Below are positions 30,601 to 37,147 of a DNA stretch of 64,000 bases, piece by piece. Position 1 is the stretch's first letter; each line of letters opens with the position of its first letter. The notes under the pieces are model-generated. The model did no database searches and was not told the origin of the DNA. It saw only the letters and a list, made by a program, of their open reading frames with translations. The DNA lies in NCBI GenBank assembly GCA_029216955.1, contig JANAVB010033216.1, positions 8,115,492 to 8,179,491 of the forward strand, written 5' to 3'. Made by a program: the position numbers and the translations under genes. This DNA comes from Iris pallida. Its lineage: Eukaryota > Streptophyta > Magnoliopsida > Asparagales > Iridaceae.

Positions 30601-33349
30601 AAGTAGCCTTCAGTCTAGAAACATATCGAACTCGTAAAGCACAGCAAACAAAAATAAACTAACTACATCCAGACTGTTATACCAGATATGGGATTAGAAT
30701 GACGTGAAAATGAAACTAGTCAATGATAGAAAAAAAATTTAAGGCTGGTTCATAATCTGAAAGTTACAGGAATTCAATACCTAATTTATCATGGGCATTA
30801 TATGTGGTAACGTAATGACCGTCTACTCTTTTGGATGTTATTTAAGTATTTAGCCATTACAATCATTTAAAACGATTGCCCCCAACCAATGTTCAGTTTC
30901 CGGAAATTGTTTGTGATCGTGGACAAATGGCTTTACCAGGAGGAGTGATAGGATGACTGTTGATGGAGCTAAAAGGACAAGGGACAAACTTGCATTAAGA
31001 GTCATGATAGTTGCAATTTCAAAAGTGGCCTTCCTGGAGCTGAATAGGGAAGAATCGTTAATATCCAATAGGATTATCATGAGGCTGCACAAATTTCTTC
31101 AAAAATTCCTTCCAACTCCCTCAAAGTCGCATACCTTTTCTACCTTAGACCACATCAAATTGCAACCACATAAACCCTAATTAATTGCCCAAGATAGCAA
31201 TATTTTGGAGCATATTGGTTGCCTAGTTGTCTTACATCACTGCATATAGGTAAGACTCAATTTGATGTGGTCTAGAAAGGGTACAATTTACTAGAACACA
31301 TGTATGTGTAAAAAACTCGGTTTAGGTATATCTATCAGCACCTCTCGATGGGCCTCGCTATCAATGGTTTGGTAATTTCAGGCATTTCAGATCAGAGTAT
31401 CAAAATTTTAGGTTTCAGCACTTTTTTAATATATAAGATTAAAATGTCATATTAGGCATAATTTCTGTCAGGTATGTAGCTTGATGATAATTTTGGTGAA
31501 ATAATGATCTAACGATATATTAGTAAGGAACGTTAAGCTAATTTGCAACTAAATACCCTCAATTTTCTCCAATGTGTAAGTTGCTACGCTAAACTACTAA
31601 AATTAGCAATTTACTATCCGAAAGTAGTATAATTAACATCAAAATACCTTGAACATTCCCAGATTTGCAACTTGCTATCTACGCTGGTAAGGTAGGATAC
31701 CGTTAAGAAATATGAAGGCTACCAATGTTTTTCTTTTCAGACTAAAAGGTGGGATAAATCCCCCTGTGTTCCATTAATGGTTAACTAACGAAACAAAGAC
31801 CCCAAGTACACGTCCCAAAAACATAAGGTAAAAAAATACAAGATACAAAAGTCAAGTGTTGACCAAGGAGCAATAAATGTGGGTTGTGTTTTGTTTGACT
31901 GTACGGAGACGGTCAATTGTTGGTGGTCGTTTTTTTGGTTTTTGAACCATGAGATCATTTTGGGATAGCCAAATTACAGTAAGAATGTCAAAATCGCAAT
32001 GATAGACAAGGAAAGAAATGACTTTATTTCGACTAGTGCTCATTTGCAAGGGAACACAAGTAATCATTCGGTAAGGTGCCAAGTCACTTTCAGGATGTCC
32101 GGAGCTCATTTGCAAGGAGACGAGCCGCTAATGGAAACCCAAGTGTTCATTCGGGCGGCGGGGGGGGGGGGGGGGGGGGGGGGGGCACGCTAGATGCCGG
32201 GTGGTCATTTGCAAGGAGAGGAGCAAGTAACGGAGTCCAAGAGTTTACAATTTTGATTATCACCCCAGTGCCTTGGCCCCTTTGTTGGTCAAGCACACTC
32301 CTCCGACGTCCGTTTCCTAGTGCTCGTTTAGACTCGACTATTGATGGGAAGGGTACTATCGTTAACATCACAAGGGTAGCAAGTCACAAACCAGAGAAAA
32401 GTTGAAGATATACCTACTTGGTAATTACAATAGTTTAAAGACTTAACTTCAACTTGATACCCTCAACTATTTCAGTTTTTCAACTTGATCCTTTACACTT
32501 TTTTGTATACAACTTGATACATCAACTATTGAATTATTTTCAACTTAATACCAAAAACAAAAAGGACGAAACTACCCCTTCCCCAGCCAACACGCCCCTC
32601 CACCCTTGTCCCGGTTGCCGCTATACTCCACCCTCCCGGCTGCCCCTCCCCTCTCCCACCCTCTTTCTCCGTGGGTAGCAGCGGCGACAGCAACGACAGA
32701 AGGAGCAGAGGGAGGGGTAAGTCAGCGGGGTGGGGGAGGCAGGGGGCAGCGGGTGCGAGGTGGGGGAGGGGGGTGGCTGGCAGCCTGGTGGGGGCGAGAG
32801 AGAACGATGGACAGGGGGTATTTTCGTCTCTCTTTTTCCACAGTGTCAAGTTGTAAAAAAGTTCAAAATACAAGTTGAAAAACTGAAATAATTAAAGGTA
32901 TCAAGTTGAAATTGGGAGGGGTGGCGGGGCAGCCGGGTGGTAGCTGGGCGAGAGAGAACGATAGACATGGGGTATTTTCATCTTTTTTAGAGTGTCAAGT
33001 TGTAAAAAAAAAGTATCAAGTTGAAAAATTGAAATAATTGAGTTATAAGTTAAAATTAAGCCTAGTTTAACTTTAAAGATAGCAGCACGCGGATCATGGG
33101 AACTCGGAGTGGTTAGTTGCAAATTAGCCCCCGAAAAAAAAAAAATTCACCACAGATTATGATGGTTGTGCCGGAGATTTGTTCATGACTTTCCGGCATT
33201 AACATATGGAAAAAATGTATATTCCGACTGAGTCATGTGAATTCCACAGAAATTCCACAAGAATTGCAAGGAAATAGAGAAAGATCAGATCTTTACCCAA
33301 TCTGCAGAGTGGTGAGGGGGAAGAAGTGGCAGTTGTATCCGTCCTTCAT
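3443..33349 (-). CDS. Conserved plant multi-pass membrane protein, ten exons, introns inflated by transposons
   Basis: This is the only host gene assembled in the window. Joining 33349-33297, 30466-30325, 30251-29958, 29843-29690, 29620-28649, 28530-28292, 28214-28141, 11498-11390, 3647-3622 and 3521-3443 gives 2142 nt, or 713 codons plus stop. All joins are GT-AG with compatible phases. Residues 1-65 read as a soluble N-terminal region containing [10 protein letters not shown]. Residues ~216-330 are acidic and Ser-rich with a KRRK patch, so likely disordered. Residues ~365-660 are strongly hydrophobic with several membrane segments. The end (~669-713) is Arg/Ser-rich. I believe the protein is widely conserved in plants, but I cannot name it and no biochemical role is known to me. 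Exons 1-7 are secure. Exon 8 is likely because its IYNHIQEF start continues exon 7 in phase. Exons 9-10 rest on phase and splice sites only. Introns 7 and 8 carry 15.3 kb and 7.3 kb of transposons. Confidence 0.75.
3622..3647 (-). CDS. Host gene exon 9, 26-nt microexon
   Basis: Flanked by ttgtttcag and GTTGGT, it encodes FEGGKSMD plus two bases. Its entering phase 0 and leaving phase 2 fit exons 8 and 10. Confidence 0.55.
3668..3690. repeat. (GA)n microsatellite in intron 8
   Basis: About 11 GA dinucleotides lie 20 bp upstream of exon 9 on the gene strand. Confidence 0.9.
3863..4331 (+). repeat. RT1 5' LTR
   Basis: 469 bp, TGATGTAG...GCGTCA. It contains a plausible TATA region (cctataaatagg near 4032) and is the only internal-side full copy; the homologous 3' LTR is at 10662-11143. 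Confidence 0.9.
4334..4345 (+). other. RT1 primer binding site
   Basis: tagtatcagagc differs at one base from tggtatcagagc, the usual complement of plant initiator tRNA-Met, and starts 2 bp after the LTR. Confidence 0.8.
4525..4850 (+). pseudogene. RT1 retropepsin-like aspartic protease remnant
   Basis: The frame reads [20 protein letters not shown] and later [13 protein letters not shown], the pattern of a gypsy aspartic protease (normally D-S/T-G at the catalytic loop, then ILGRP). The catalytic loop here is D-N-G. In-frame stops at about 4659 and 4788 break it. The element could not make its own protease. Confidence 0.75.
5258..6270 (+). pseudogene. RT1 module A: gypsy reverse transcriptase remnant
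   Basis: The module contains [17 protein letters not shown] followed by [16 protein letters not shown], the palm motifs of gypsy RT. The catalytic pair in F/Y-x-D-D is damaged in this copy (F-N-D). Several stops and frame changes occur. Modules B and C are near-identical copies. Confidence 0.85.
6412..6643 (+). repeat. Pack-MULE left terminal inverted repeat
   Basis: 232 bp, near-identical in reverse to 7941-8172. Confidence 0.92.
6645..7071 (-). pseudogene. Captured R2R3-MYB fragment (MYB44/70/73/77-like)
   Basis: The fragment begins at the end of repeat R2 ([14 protein letters not shown]), then a full R3 repeat with [12 protein letters not shown] and [16 protein letters not shown]. This is the signature of subgroup 22 MYB transcription factors. 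The C-terminal VMQEMIRKE motif of the same family is in another frame, so there is a frameshift in between. The motif is read in the kinase frame and ends at a TAA (6645-6647) beside the inverted repeat. The DNA-binding unit is incomplete (no R2). Confidence 0.85.
7072..7928 (-). pseudogene. Captured CrRLK1L receptor-kinase fragment (THESEUS/HERK-like)
   Basis: Reading from the right, the frame starts with the end of a membrane segment ([10 protein letters not shown]), then the juxtamembrane KTWLPFS motif and a kinase domain. Visible motifs are VAVKRG (ATP lysine), [13 protein letters not shown] (catalytic loop), VADFGLSKT (Mg-binding DFG) and [11 protein letters not shown]. These are typical of the Catharanthus roseus RLK1-like family of wall-sensing kinases. 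The glycine loop reads [11 protein letters not shown], an Asp where a Gly is normal. The domain stops after LDQIVDA, so the end of the C-lobe is missing. There is no ATG at the start and no ectodomain. The duplicated NEATNSF segment near 7790 is a small internal duplication. Confidence 0.88.
7941..8172 (-). repeat. Pack-MULE right terminal inverted repeat
   Basis: 232 bp, near-identical in reverse to 6412-6643. The high similarity suggests recent activity. Confidence 0.92.
8348..9349 (+). pseudogene. RT1 module B: repeated RT remnant
   Basis: Second copy of module A (1002 bp), beginning aaaagtttacatgg. It keeps [16 protein letters not shown] with the DD pair, but has stops and a one-base deletion near 9020. 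Confidence 0.88.
9350..9649 (+). repeat. RT1 internal truncated LTR 3
   Basis: First 300 bp of the RT1 LTR, again ending at ggattcggaagccc at the junction with module C. Confidence 0.88.
9650..10661 (+). pseudogene. RT1 module C: repeated RT remnant
   Basis: Third copy of the RT module (1012 bp), directly followed by the full 3' LTR. It keeps [16 protein letters not shown] and has several stops. Confidence 0.88.
10662..11143 (+). repeat. RT1 3' LTR
   Basis: 482 bp, TGGTGTAG...CGTCA. The short purine run aagcatgggagac just upstream is the likely polypurine tract. The TSD gtgca follows. Confidence 0.9.
11390..11498 (-). CDS. Host gene exon 8, isolated between two transposon nests
   Basis: The acceptor is tgtaatgcag and the donor is a consensus GTAAGT. 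The join to exon 7 is AG|T, giving RHRLS followed by [15 protein letters not shown]. The exon is open for 36 codons, ends in phase 0 and matches the phase of exon 9. It lies 16.6 kb from exon 7 and 7.7 kb from exon 9. Confidence 0.75.
11499..12483 (-). other. Host-gene intron 7, distal remnant
   Basis: About 1 kb of original intron between exon 8 and the hAT insertion. It holds the 130-bp tandem duplication. It also holds a run of minus-strand pseudo-exons (12104-12449) that I did not accept as part of the gene. Confidence 0.6.
11755..12014. repeat. Two-copy tandem duplication, period 130 bp
   Basis: Unit 1 starts at about 11755 (tcaagaaaaagcaaactg) and unit 2 at about 11885 (tcaagaaaagggaaacta). 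Each ends in a short ggtggt run, which is longer in unit 2. The units differ at only a few positions. Confidence 0.8.
12691..13053. repeat. TA-rich core of the hAT MITE with (TA)n arrays
   Basis: (TA)n runs at about 12691-12740, 12948-13010 and 13020-13053 frame AT-rich unique sequence. The LINE target ttaaagtaa (13011-13019) lies among them. Confidence 0.85.
13056..13489 (+). other. LINE GC-rich 5' region
   Basis: Very GC-rich with long G and C runs, beginning ttagggttatgggagc. It is continuous with 22397 once RT2 and one tcggg copy are removed, and probably includes the 5' UTR and start of ORF1. Confidence 0.65.
13490..15325 (+). repeat. RT2 5' LTR
   Basis: 1836 bp starting TGTAGTGCCCCGC. 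It ends gtgata, where the 3' LTR has gtgaca. It carries 12 extra bases near 13855 relative to the 3' LTR. Confidence 0.95.
15329..15340 (+). other. RT2 primer binding site
   Basis: tggtatcagagc, an exact complement of the 3' end of plant initiator tRNA-Met, 3 bp after the LTR. Confidence 0.93.
15527..18037 (+). CDS. RT2 gag-protease-RT polyprotein, 5' part
   Basis: Open for 836 codons; the first in-frame ATG is at 15575. Domains in order: a Gln-rich coiled coil (~residues 25-60), a retrotransposon gag domain with the region around [10 protein letters not shown], and two CCHC knuckles ([14 protein letters not shown] and [14 protein letters not shown]). A protease with [12 protein letters not shown] and ILGMDLL follows, then RT with [33 protein letters not shown] and the catalytic [13 protein letters not shown]. 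The frame ends early at about 18037 because one extra C in the ccc at 18031-18033 shifts it just before RNase H. An ATG at 15504 in another frame may be the ancestral start, lost to an indel. Confidence 0.9.
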   Translation: MISTDSTEGATPSESAMERLLRLMELQQRQSETQQRQLQEQIQAQVSAQQKQMDALTRIVSTIATQQNSTTVMSEEEVQAEKTKHVSSSSLLKMTKFKKMNPPDFNGRAEPDEVMGWLVKIESLFTLLNIKGSKKVGCAALQLNLRAYDWWEAKKHELQESNPNAKISWETFKRAFLEQYIPRALRRQKEEEFMSLKQGNLSVEDYDAKFAKLAKFAGAFLPNTKAWCERFQQGLNEDLRRDVMNQRCQTYRELYNAALDMERVFGRASQKGGSSIRNNFNKRPNDAGGSGAPKRQNTTEYRGPHPGVRCHRCGKMGHLAVDCRGGCFKCGQLGHKAVDCRMGRANQHPPRDVQNQNRAPPAHGANAVPVNPQNRQGVQGRVYALTRDEPYASDTVVTGILLYKNMPARVLFDSGATHSFISADFVKENELPMQLLDMNLSVSTPSGVDMPATHICRDGYICIGGRNLSLEVIVLDVKEYDIILGMDLLGACHATIECAEKRVVFRLPGETEFSYSCGAASKSAMIITAISARRMLHSGCSGYLASVRDTRPEIASTAQTEVVAEFPDVFPDELPGMPPDREIEFSIDTFPDTQPISKAPYRMAPAELKELKAQLQELLDRGYIRPSVSPWDAPVLFVRKKDGSMRLCIDYRELNKATVRNKYLLPRIDDLFDQLQGATVFSKIDLRSGYHQLKIKSEDVPKSVFRIRYGHYEFLVMPFGLTNAPAAFMDLMNRVFRPFIDKFVVVFIDDILIYSKSKDEHVEHLKTVLQTLREHQLYAKLSKCEFWMNSVTFLGHVVSAEGITVDPKKIEAIVEWKRPTSAGDIRSFLGLAGYYP
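18034..18938 (+). pseudogene. RT2 RNase H and integrase zinc-finger part, after the frameshift
   Basis: This continues pol in the +1 frame. The RNase H segment contains [36 protein letters not shown] and DALSR. An integrase zinc-finger beginning with [20 protein letters not shown] follows. The frame is cut at 18938 by the hAT MITE. Confidence 0.88.
18931..19357. mobile_element. 411-bp hAT MITE inserted in RT2 integrase
   Basis: The element is 18939-19349 with the 8-bp TSD acgtggcg at 18931-18938 and 19350-19357. The ends are inverted: CAATGTTGTAAAAAGCG on the left and CAGTGTTCTAAAAATCG from the right, fitting the hAT CAGTG-type terminus. Both subterminal regions are packed with cctaggcg palindromes around an AT-rich centre, so the whole element can fold on itself. 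It has no ORF. Confidence 0.88.
19352..20431 (+). pseudogene. RT2 integrase, 3' part
   Basis: Open for about 359 codons from the MITE. It holds the rest of the zinc finger ([12 protein letters not shown]) and the catalytic core: [34 protein letters not shown] and [16 protein letters not shown]. The GPFEILERV and [10 protein letters not shown] segments follow, typical of chromovirus integrase C-termini. A TGA at 20429-20431 stands where this family normally has Trp before [11 protein letters not shown]. Confidence 0.9.
20432..20556 (+). pseudogene. RT2 chromodomain-like tail beyond the nonsense codon
   Basis: [20 protein letters not shown] continues in the same frame after the stop and runs to a TAG near 20556. 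In Tekay/Del elements this region forms the C-terminal chromodomain thought to guide integration. Confidence 0.7.
20568..22391 (+). repeat. RT2 3' LTR
   Basis: 1824 bp, TGTAGTG...GTGACA. Most differences from the 5' LTR are transitions. ORFs within it (e.g. near 20644, 22111) have identical counterparts in the 5' LTR and are not genes. Confidence 0.95.
22397..23672 (+). pseudogene. LINE ORF1 (DUF4283 and CCHC knuckle), N-terminus replaced by LTR sequence
   Basis: The protein region contains [20 protein letters not shown] and [20 protein letters not shown], the DUF4283 RNA-binding-like domain of plant L1 ORF1. A zinc knuckle [14 protein letters not shown] lies near the end, and it stops with TGA at 23670-23672. 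The true N-terminus lay across the RT2 insertion. The frame now runs upstream into the LTR, so the first ~38 codons of the open frame are LTR-derived. ORF1 proteins bind the LINE RNA. Confidence 0.85.
23673..24057 (+). other. LINE ORF1-ORF2 spacer
   Basis: GC-rich, no domain recognised; expected untranslated spacer or variable region of the L1. Confidence 0.6.
24058..25165 (+). pseudogene. LINE ORF2 endonuclease and linker, broken
   Basis: It starts ATG GCT with [11 protein letters not shown], the usual opening of plant L1 APE-type endonuclease. [27 protein letters not shown] and TSDHYPIIL correspond to the catalytic blocks. The linker with [17 protein letters not shown] precedes the RT. At least three frame changes or stops (e.g. 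about 24157, 24548 and 25164) break it. Confidence 0.88.
25166..26300 (+). pseudogene. LINE ORF2 reverse transcriptase, frameshifted
   Basis: RT blocks seen in order: [44 protein letters not shown], then after a frame change at about 25680 [31 protein letters not shown] and the catalytic [11 protein letters not shown]. All are classic non-LTR RT motifs. Confidence 0.92.
26301..27553 (+). pseudogene. LINE ORF2 C-terminal region with zf-RVT
   Basis: Frame changes at about 26310 and 26500 and a stop near 26697 split it. The last open part (26744-27553) includes [32 protein letters not shown] and [20 protein letters not shown], the zinc-binding RVT domain. It ends with a TGA at about 27553. Confidence 0.85.
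27684..27824. repeat. Right end of the split hAT MITE, cctaggcg-rich
   Basis: ggcgcgcc and cctaggcg motifs mirror the left end at 12494-12590. The TSD gatgggag follows at 27825. Confidence 0.7.
27825..28140 (-). other. Host-gene intron 7, proximal remnant
   Basis: AT-rich original intron between exon 7 and the hAT insertion. A 39-nt phase-keeping segment after exon 7 could be read through to a stop at 28068-28070. Confidence 0.6.
28141..28214 (-). CDS. Host gene exon 7
   Basis: The acceptor is ctttag and the donor is AG|GTATAG. It encodes [20 protein letters not shown] then RHRL and leaves phase 2. If this donor is not used, the frame reads on and stops at 28068-28070, so failure to splice the 16.6-kb intron would truncate the protein by roughly 60 residues. 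Confidence 0.85.
28292..28530 (-). CDS. Host gene exon 6
   Basis: The acceptor is atcacag and the donor is GTTAGT. It encodes two further hydrophobic segments starting at [16 protein letters not shown] and ends in LWNDLFSQ, phase 0. Confidence 0.9.
28649..29620 (-). CDS. Host gene exon 5, largest exon
   Basis: The exon is 972 nt, flanked by ttttacag and GTATGA. The first ~120 codons are acidic and Ser-rich with a basic KRRK stretch. The remainder contains at least four hydrophobic segments, for example [19 protein letters not shown], typical of a multi-pass membrane protein. Confidence 0.9.
29690..29843 (-). CDS. Host gene exon 4
   Basis: The acceptor is cctacag and the donor is GTATAT. It covers [18 protein letters not shown] to LDSVSNK and leaves phase 1. 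Confidence 0.85.
29958..30251 (-). CDS. Host gene exon 3
   Basis: The acceptor is tttgcag and the donor is GTATTG. The exon has 98 codons from SRLSPFAN to INYLNELQ and is basic in its first third. Both boundaries are in phase 0. Confidence 0.85.
30325..30466 (-). CDS. Host gene exon 2
   Basis: The acceptor is cacag before 30466 and the donor is GTTAAG after 30325. It encodes the segment with [20 protein letters not shown] and ends in QLMVTK, phase 0. Confidence 0.8.
30521..30640. repeat. Minisatellite with three copies of a 23-bp core
   Basis: The core aaatataagtagccttcag occurs at 30524, 30570 and 30595. Two of the copies are followed by tctagaaacatatcgaactc, giving a long-short alternation. 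Confidence 0.85.
32036..32235. repeat. Three tcatttgcaagg units with a 26-base G run
   Basis: Units occur at about 32039, 32105 and 32203. An uninterrupted poly-G lies at 32160-32185, a likely sequencing or assembly weak point. Confidence 0.75.
32440..33062. mobile_element. Mutator-like foldback MITE in intron 1
   Basis: The 9-bp TSD is tagtttaaa at 32431-32439 and tagtttaac at 33063-33071. The ends are inverted: GACTTAACTTCAACTTG and GGCTTAATTTTAACTT. The GC-rich core has no gene. The right end is duplicated in tandem (about 32760-32915 and 32916-33062). Confidence 0.75.
33297..33349 (-). CDS. Host gene exon 1 (start codon)
   Basis: The ATG at 33349-33347 opens with [17 protein letters not shown], and the donor is GTAAAG at 33296. 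This start was chosen because it is in frame with exon 2 across the join (ATT GG|G GAT). A short upstream ORF (ATG at 33490, 11 codons) lies in the probable 5' UTR and is in a different context. Confidence 0.75.
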
Positions 33350-34030
33350 TTCGCGCTCTCCGCAACTGCAGCAACAACAGTTGAACAAATTTAGGCCAAA
33401 TCAAAATAGAATTGTTTCCGTCAGAAGAAAGCAATTGCGGAACCTGGAAATACATCAAAGAATTCTTCCTCCTCCTCTTTCTTCTTCCATGGATGGATAG
33501 ATGATCAAATTCATGAAAACTCAGAAGCAGCAGCAGTAGTAGGAATTAGGGAGGGGGCGGCGACACGGACACCGATGCGAAGAAAGAATTGACGTGTCTG
33601 AAGGAGATCAGAGAGAGAAAGGATAAGTATTCATTAATATCCCCCTCTCTCTCTCTCTCTGCCTCTGCAAAAGAATTAATTGCATAAAAAGACGGAAAGA
33701 AAAGAGTGTAGTTTACTTGGAATGCAAGTCTTTGAAGGCGCTCGCTGTTGTCTCGATTGAGAGAGAGAGACGAAGGGAGAGAGAGGGACACGCGGGAGGA
33801 GGAAGGGATATGCTCATTTAATATTCCAGAAGTCGCAAAGGAAGAAGAACTAGAGAGAGAGATTTGGAGGAGTCCTTGAATTGGTTTTGGTTGGCCCACA
33901 CAAGCCACCACTTGTTGGGAATAAGGTAGTTATTGGAGCAGATAACTTTCTAAATAATATTTACTGCTGCCTACTTGATATAGCACAATAAATTTTTATT
34001 TCTAATTTTTTATATATTTGTATCATTTGT
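33350..34030 (-). promoter_or_regulatory. Probable 5' UTR and promoter of the host gene
   Basis: Upstream of the ATG on the minus strand lie CT-rich tracts (about 33640-33665 and 33755-33790) common in plant 5' UTRs. There is an 11-codon upstream ORF (ATG at 33490). TATA-like strings lie at about 33973-33984 and 34005-34020. The transcription start and any 5' UTR intron cannot be fixed from sequence alone. Confidence 0.35.
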
Positions 34031-34231
34031 GGTTTTGTATATATATTACCAGCAACAACCTTTTTCAAGGTTGGTTACTCATTTTCTAATTATCAATAAA
34101 AAAAATCTCTTTTTTTTTCTCCTAGTTCTTAAATAACAATTTCTGACTTACATTATCACCATTAAGCTCTAGCACATAAAAGATTATGATCGTGCATCGA
34201 ATAAAACTAGCAAGTATGATATACATTTCTT

Positions 34232-34822
34232 TACGGGTGAGCATATAGCAGTTGGAAATCGAAAACCGAACTGAAATATGGCAATTGTTTCGGTTTTTTG
34301 GTTATAGGTTCAATTTTCGGTTTGGGAATTTCAAATTTTTGAAATATCGGTTTGATTTTTTGTTCTTCGTCCGAGTAATCGAATATTTAGATTCCATAAT
34401 TTACCAACCTACCCTCAATTTATATATACTAGTATTTTCGCTAACCCTATCTAAGTGTATTCACTCTTTCCCTTCTCTGTTGGCACTTGTTGCCGCTTCC
34501 TTGAGCGCTCTCTTTCTACACTCGATCTATACATACTAATATTTTTTTCACCATATGTAATTGTAATAATGCATAAACGCAGTCAGATTTTTTTTTTTTT
34601 TTTTAAGATTGGTTATTTAAATTGGTTCATTTGCTAAAATGTGAAGACCCGGCCCATTGGCCCATGAAACCGAACTGACCAAAAACTGACGAATTAATTC
34701 GATTTTGTTCGGTTTTTATGAAAACGGTTCGACTTTCGGTTTTGAGAAATATGGTTTATGGTTATTTCGATTTTTATATATTCGGTTCGGTTGAAACCGA
34801 TCCGAACCGTTGCTCACCCCTA
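34232..34822. mobile_element. hAT-type MITE, ggttcggttt-rich
   Basis: Inverted ends TACGGGTGAGCA and (from the right) TAGGGGTGAGCA, with an 8-bp TSD catttctt/aatttctt at 34224-34231 and 34823-34830. The interior is full of cggtt/aaccg motifs on both strands and no ORF is credible. Confidence 0.75.
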
Positions 34823-35084
34823 AATTTCTTGATAGACCTACTTGCTTCTTTCCTTGGAAAGTTTTCTGTTTTGAGCATTGGCGATCTTCATCACCCTGAT
34901 AAGAAGATTTTTCTTAGCAACCTCGATTGCTTCAGAGCTTCTTTTTTCTCCATATTCTGCAACCTCAATTGATTACTAGCAGTTTTGACTGTTGTCTTTG
35001 TTTTTTCTAATACCGCGGACTTTTTATGTTTTTGCGGCATAGAGTAGCCTCATGGTCGGGGGGAGCTCCGTTGAAGCATAACCC

Positions 35085-35310
35085 TGCAGAAGGCTTAGAA
35101 GTTTACTAGAAAAAAAAAAGCTCGGAAGGCCTAGAAGTTTGCTAAAAGAAAAAAAAAATTGTAGACGGCCTACAAGTTTTATAAAAGCAAATACCATAGA
35201 AGCCTTAGAAGTTTGCCAGAAGCAAAAGTCGCAGAGGGCCTACAAGTTTGCCAAAAGCAAATGACAAGGAAGACCTAGGAGTTTGCCAAAGCAAACGTTG
35301 TGGAAGGCAT
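35085..35310. repeat. About six imperfect ~42-bp units
   Basis: Units of the form ggcctagaagtttgc followed by an A-rich run with aaaagcaaa recur at about 35093, 35128, 35167, 35204, 35238 and 35272. Nothing coding. Confidence 0.6.
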
Positions 35311-35729
35311 CAGCATCACAGAATAAGCAGCTCTACCAAATGGAGCAGCCTCGCGGTAGACATCAGCGTCGTTGAATGGAGATGCCCCGGGGAATTGCAA
35401 CTCAATAAAACTGTAGCCCCACGAGACCCCGTGGAACCTAGTCCCACAGAATTTAGCCCGTGGAGCCTAGCTACGTGGTATGAAGCAACTATGTGGAGTG
35501 GTGAAGCTCCATAAAATATAGCTCCACAAAGCCTAGCCCTGCACAATATAGTTTGCCCGTAACAAAACAGACCCAAAAATTGTATAGCTTTTGGGGGGCC
35601 TCGAACCCCCACAAGGGGCATGACCCCATTGAACCCGTTAACCTATCCATATATATATATATCTCAGAGGATTCAAAATTTATCCCATTGTCAAAAAAAG
35701 TCCATAATGAATTTTTGACAAAGTTATAA
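35311..35729. other. Degenerate cctag/ccacg-rich stretch with no gene
   Basis: Short imperfect repeats such as gtggagcctagc and ccacagaatttagcc give this stretch a repetitive look. A tcgaaccccca string near 35594 resembles a tRNA T-arm complement, but no tRNA folds around it. Confidence 0.4.
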
Positions 35730-35935
35730 CACTACAAAAAATTGTATTTTTATCAACATATTTTAGCGACATAGAGTCTTTTATGTCTCCAAAAGCTAAT
35801 TTATTACATGTATTGGCGACATGGGTTTTTGTATGTCATAGAATCCATACAAATTTTAGTGGAGGAAACCAAATATAAGCCCCGCCAAAAATTCGCTACA
35901 TATTGCGACATCCACGTGTCGCAGAAGAGGCTTAG
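35730..35935 (+). mobile_element. CACTA-like terminus with subterminal gcgacat repeats
   Basis: cactacaaaaaattg is the canonical end of plant CACTA (En/Spm) elements. Repeated gcgacat/ggcgacatg motifs follow within 200 bp. The opposite end was not identified with a matching 3-bp TSD, so this may be a truncated copy. Confidence 0.5.
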
Positions 35936-36239
35936 CTTTTTTGCTGAAGCAAACATATGACTGAGGTCTAACCTTGACATACCATTCAAAACTCTTGGTT
36001 TCTAACTTCACCTTTGGGCGCAAGAAGACTAATTCTTCCTAAATTTATATTGAACATGAAGTTCATGGAACCCGAAGTTCATAAGGACCTGAATTCACCA
36101 TTACATGTTATGAACTAAAAGTCCTATATAATTAATTCAATTTTTCTTAGAACTCAAGTTTCTAGCATCTTGTTTTTCCCTCCAATGTAATGTTGAGATG
36201 CCAAGCTCCACCTCACAACGAAGAAGTTGAGAGAAACCA

Positions 36240-36675
36240 TTGAGCCCAATTAAAAAAATAAAGCTGCCAAGGCAACCGCCATGATATTCATTTACAAGCA
36301 TATGTCAGACACATTGTAGATAAATACCTAGCTGAAGAGGATCCAAGGACTCTCTAGGTGGCTCTAGAATATTGTTTTGCCATCAACGTCTTAGATACTT
36401 GCCAGAAGCAAGGCATGACCGGCAAAAACATTGCTTCCAGGATTCTAAATCTGTGAACGAGTACAATATTGAAGTTTGTTGTATTTGATCACTCCTAAAA
36501 TTTTGTAAGGAGGACTTGACTGAGGAGGACCTCATAGAGAAGACATTCTCAACCTTTTATGTTTCTAACATATTGCTCATGCAGCAATATAAAGAACGAA
36601 AGTTCACCAAGTTTTCAGAGCTGATTACTCTCATGTTGCTCGCTGAAAAGAATAACGCTCCTGATGAAGAATAAT
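36240..36675 (+). pseudogene. Decayed Ty1/copia gag
   Basis: Broken frames resemble plant copia gag: an N-terminal piece around AMIFIYKHMSD, later a stretch matching the usual EKTFSTFHxSNxLLQQQYRE block. Many stops are present. Probably the 5' half of the same copia element as 38570-39321. Confidence 0.55.
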
Positions 36676-37100
36676 CAAACATGCCCTACTAAAGCATAAG
36701 TCATCCCATTGCTTGAAGCCAATACGGGATATTCTGAAGGCAAAAAAATGATAGAATCAAAATTGTAGTGATTGAAGCCAATGTCATCTTATTCTAAATT
36801 AAACCCCATGCTCAAAACAACAATCCAAATCCAATTAATACTACACATAATTCATGGAAAAAATAATAGAAATATAAATTTAACTAAAAACAACAATTAT
36901 AAAGAACTAAAATGCAAAAAAAATCAAATTTATCGACGAGTTTAAGATAAACTCCCTTGGTTCTTGAGAATCCCCTTGATAGTCTTCTACTACTCATATA
37001 CGGGGATCTCAAGATCAGCTCCTACTCTAGGTCCAACTCCTTAGGTCAAATTAGTAGGAAGAAGATAAGGAAATGTATACATTGGTGAGAGAGAGAGAGT

Positions 37101-37147
<47 letters not shown>

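Larger units (their letters stand above)
30467..33296 (-). other. Host-gene intron 1
   Basis: The intron is 2.8 kb and holds the minisatellite at 30521, an imperfect inverted repeat (31130-31166 versus 31256-31290), the tcatttgcaagg repeats with a poly-G run, and the Mutator-like MITE. No exon is supported inside it. Confidence 0.75.

Noticed and set aside
35585..35640. Possible tRNA fragment around tcgaaccccca
   Set aside because: No acceptor stem, D-arm or anticodon arm can be laid out around it.
36764..36770. tgtagtg as the right end of the CACTA-like element starting at 35730
   Set aside because: The 3-bp flanks do not match (taa versus att) and a copia gag remnant lies between, so the pairing is unsupported.
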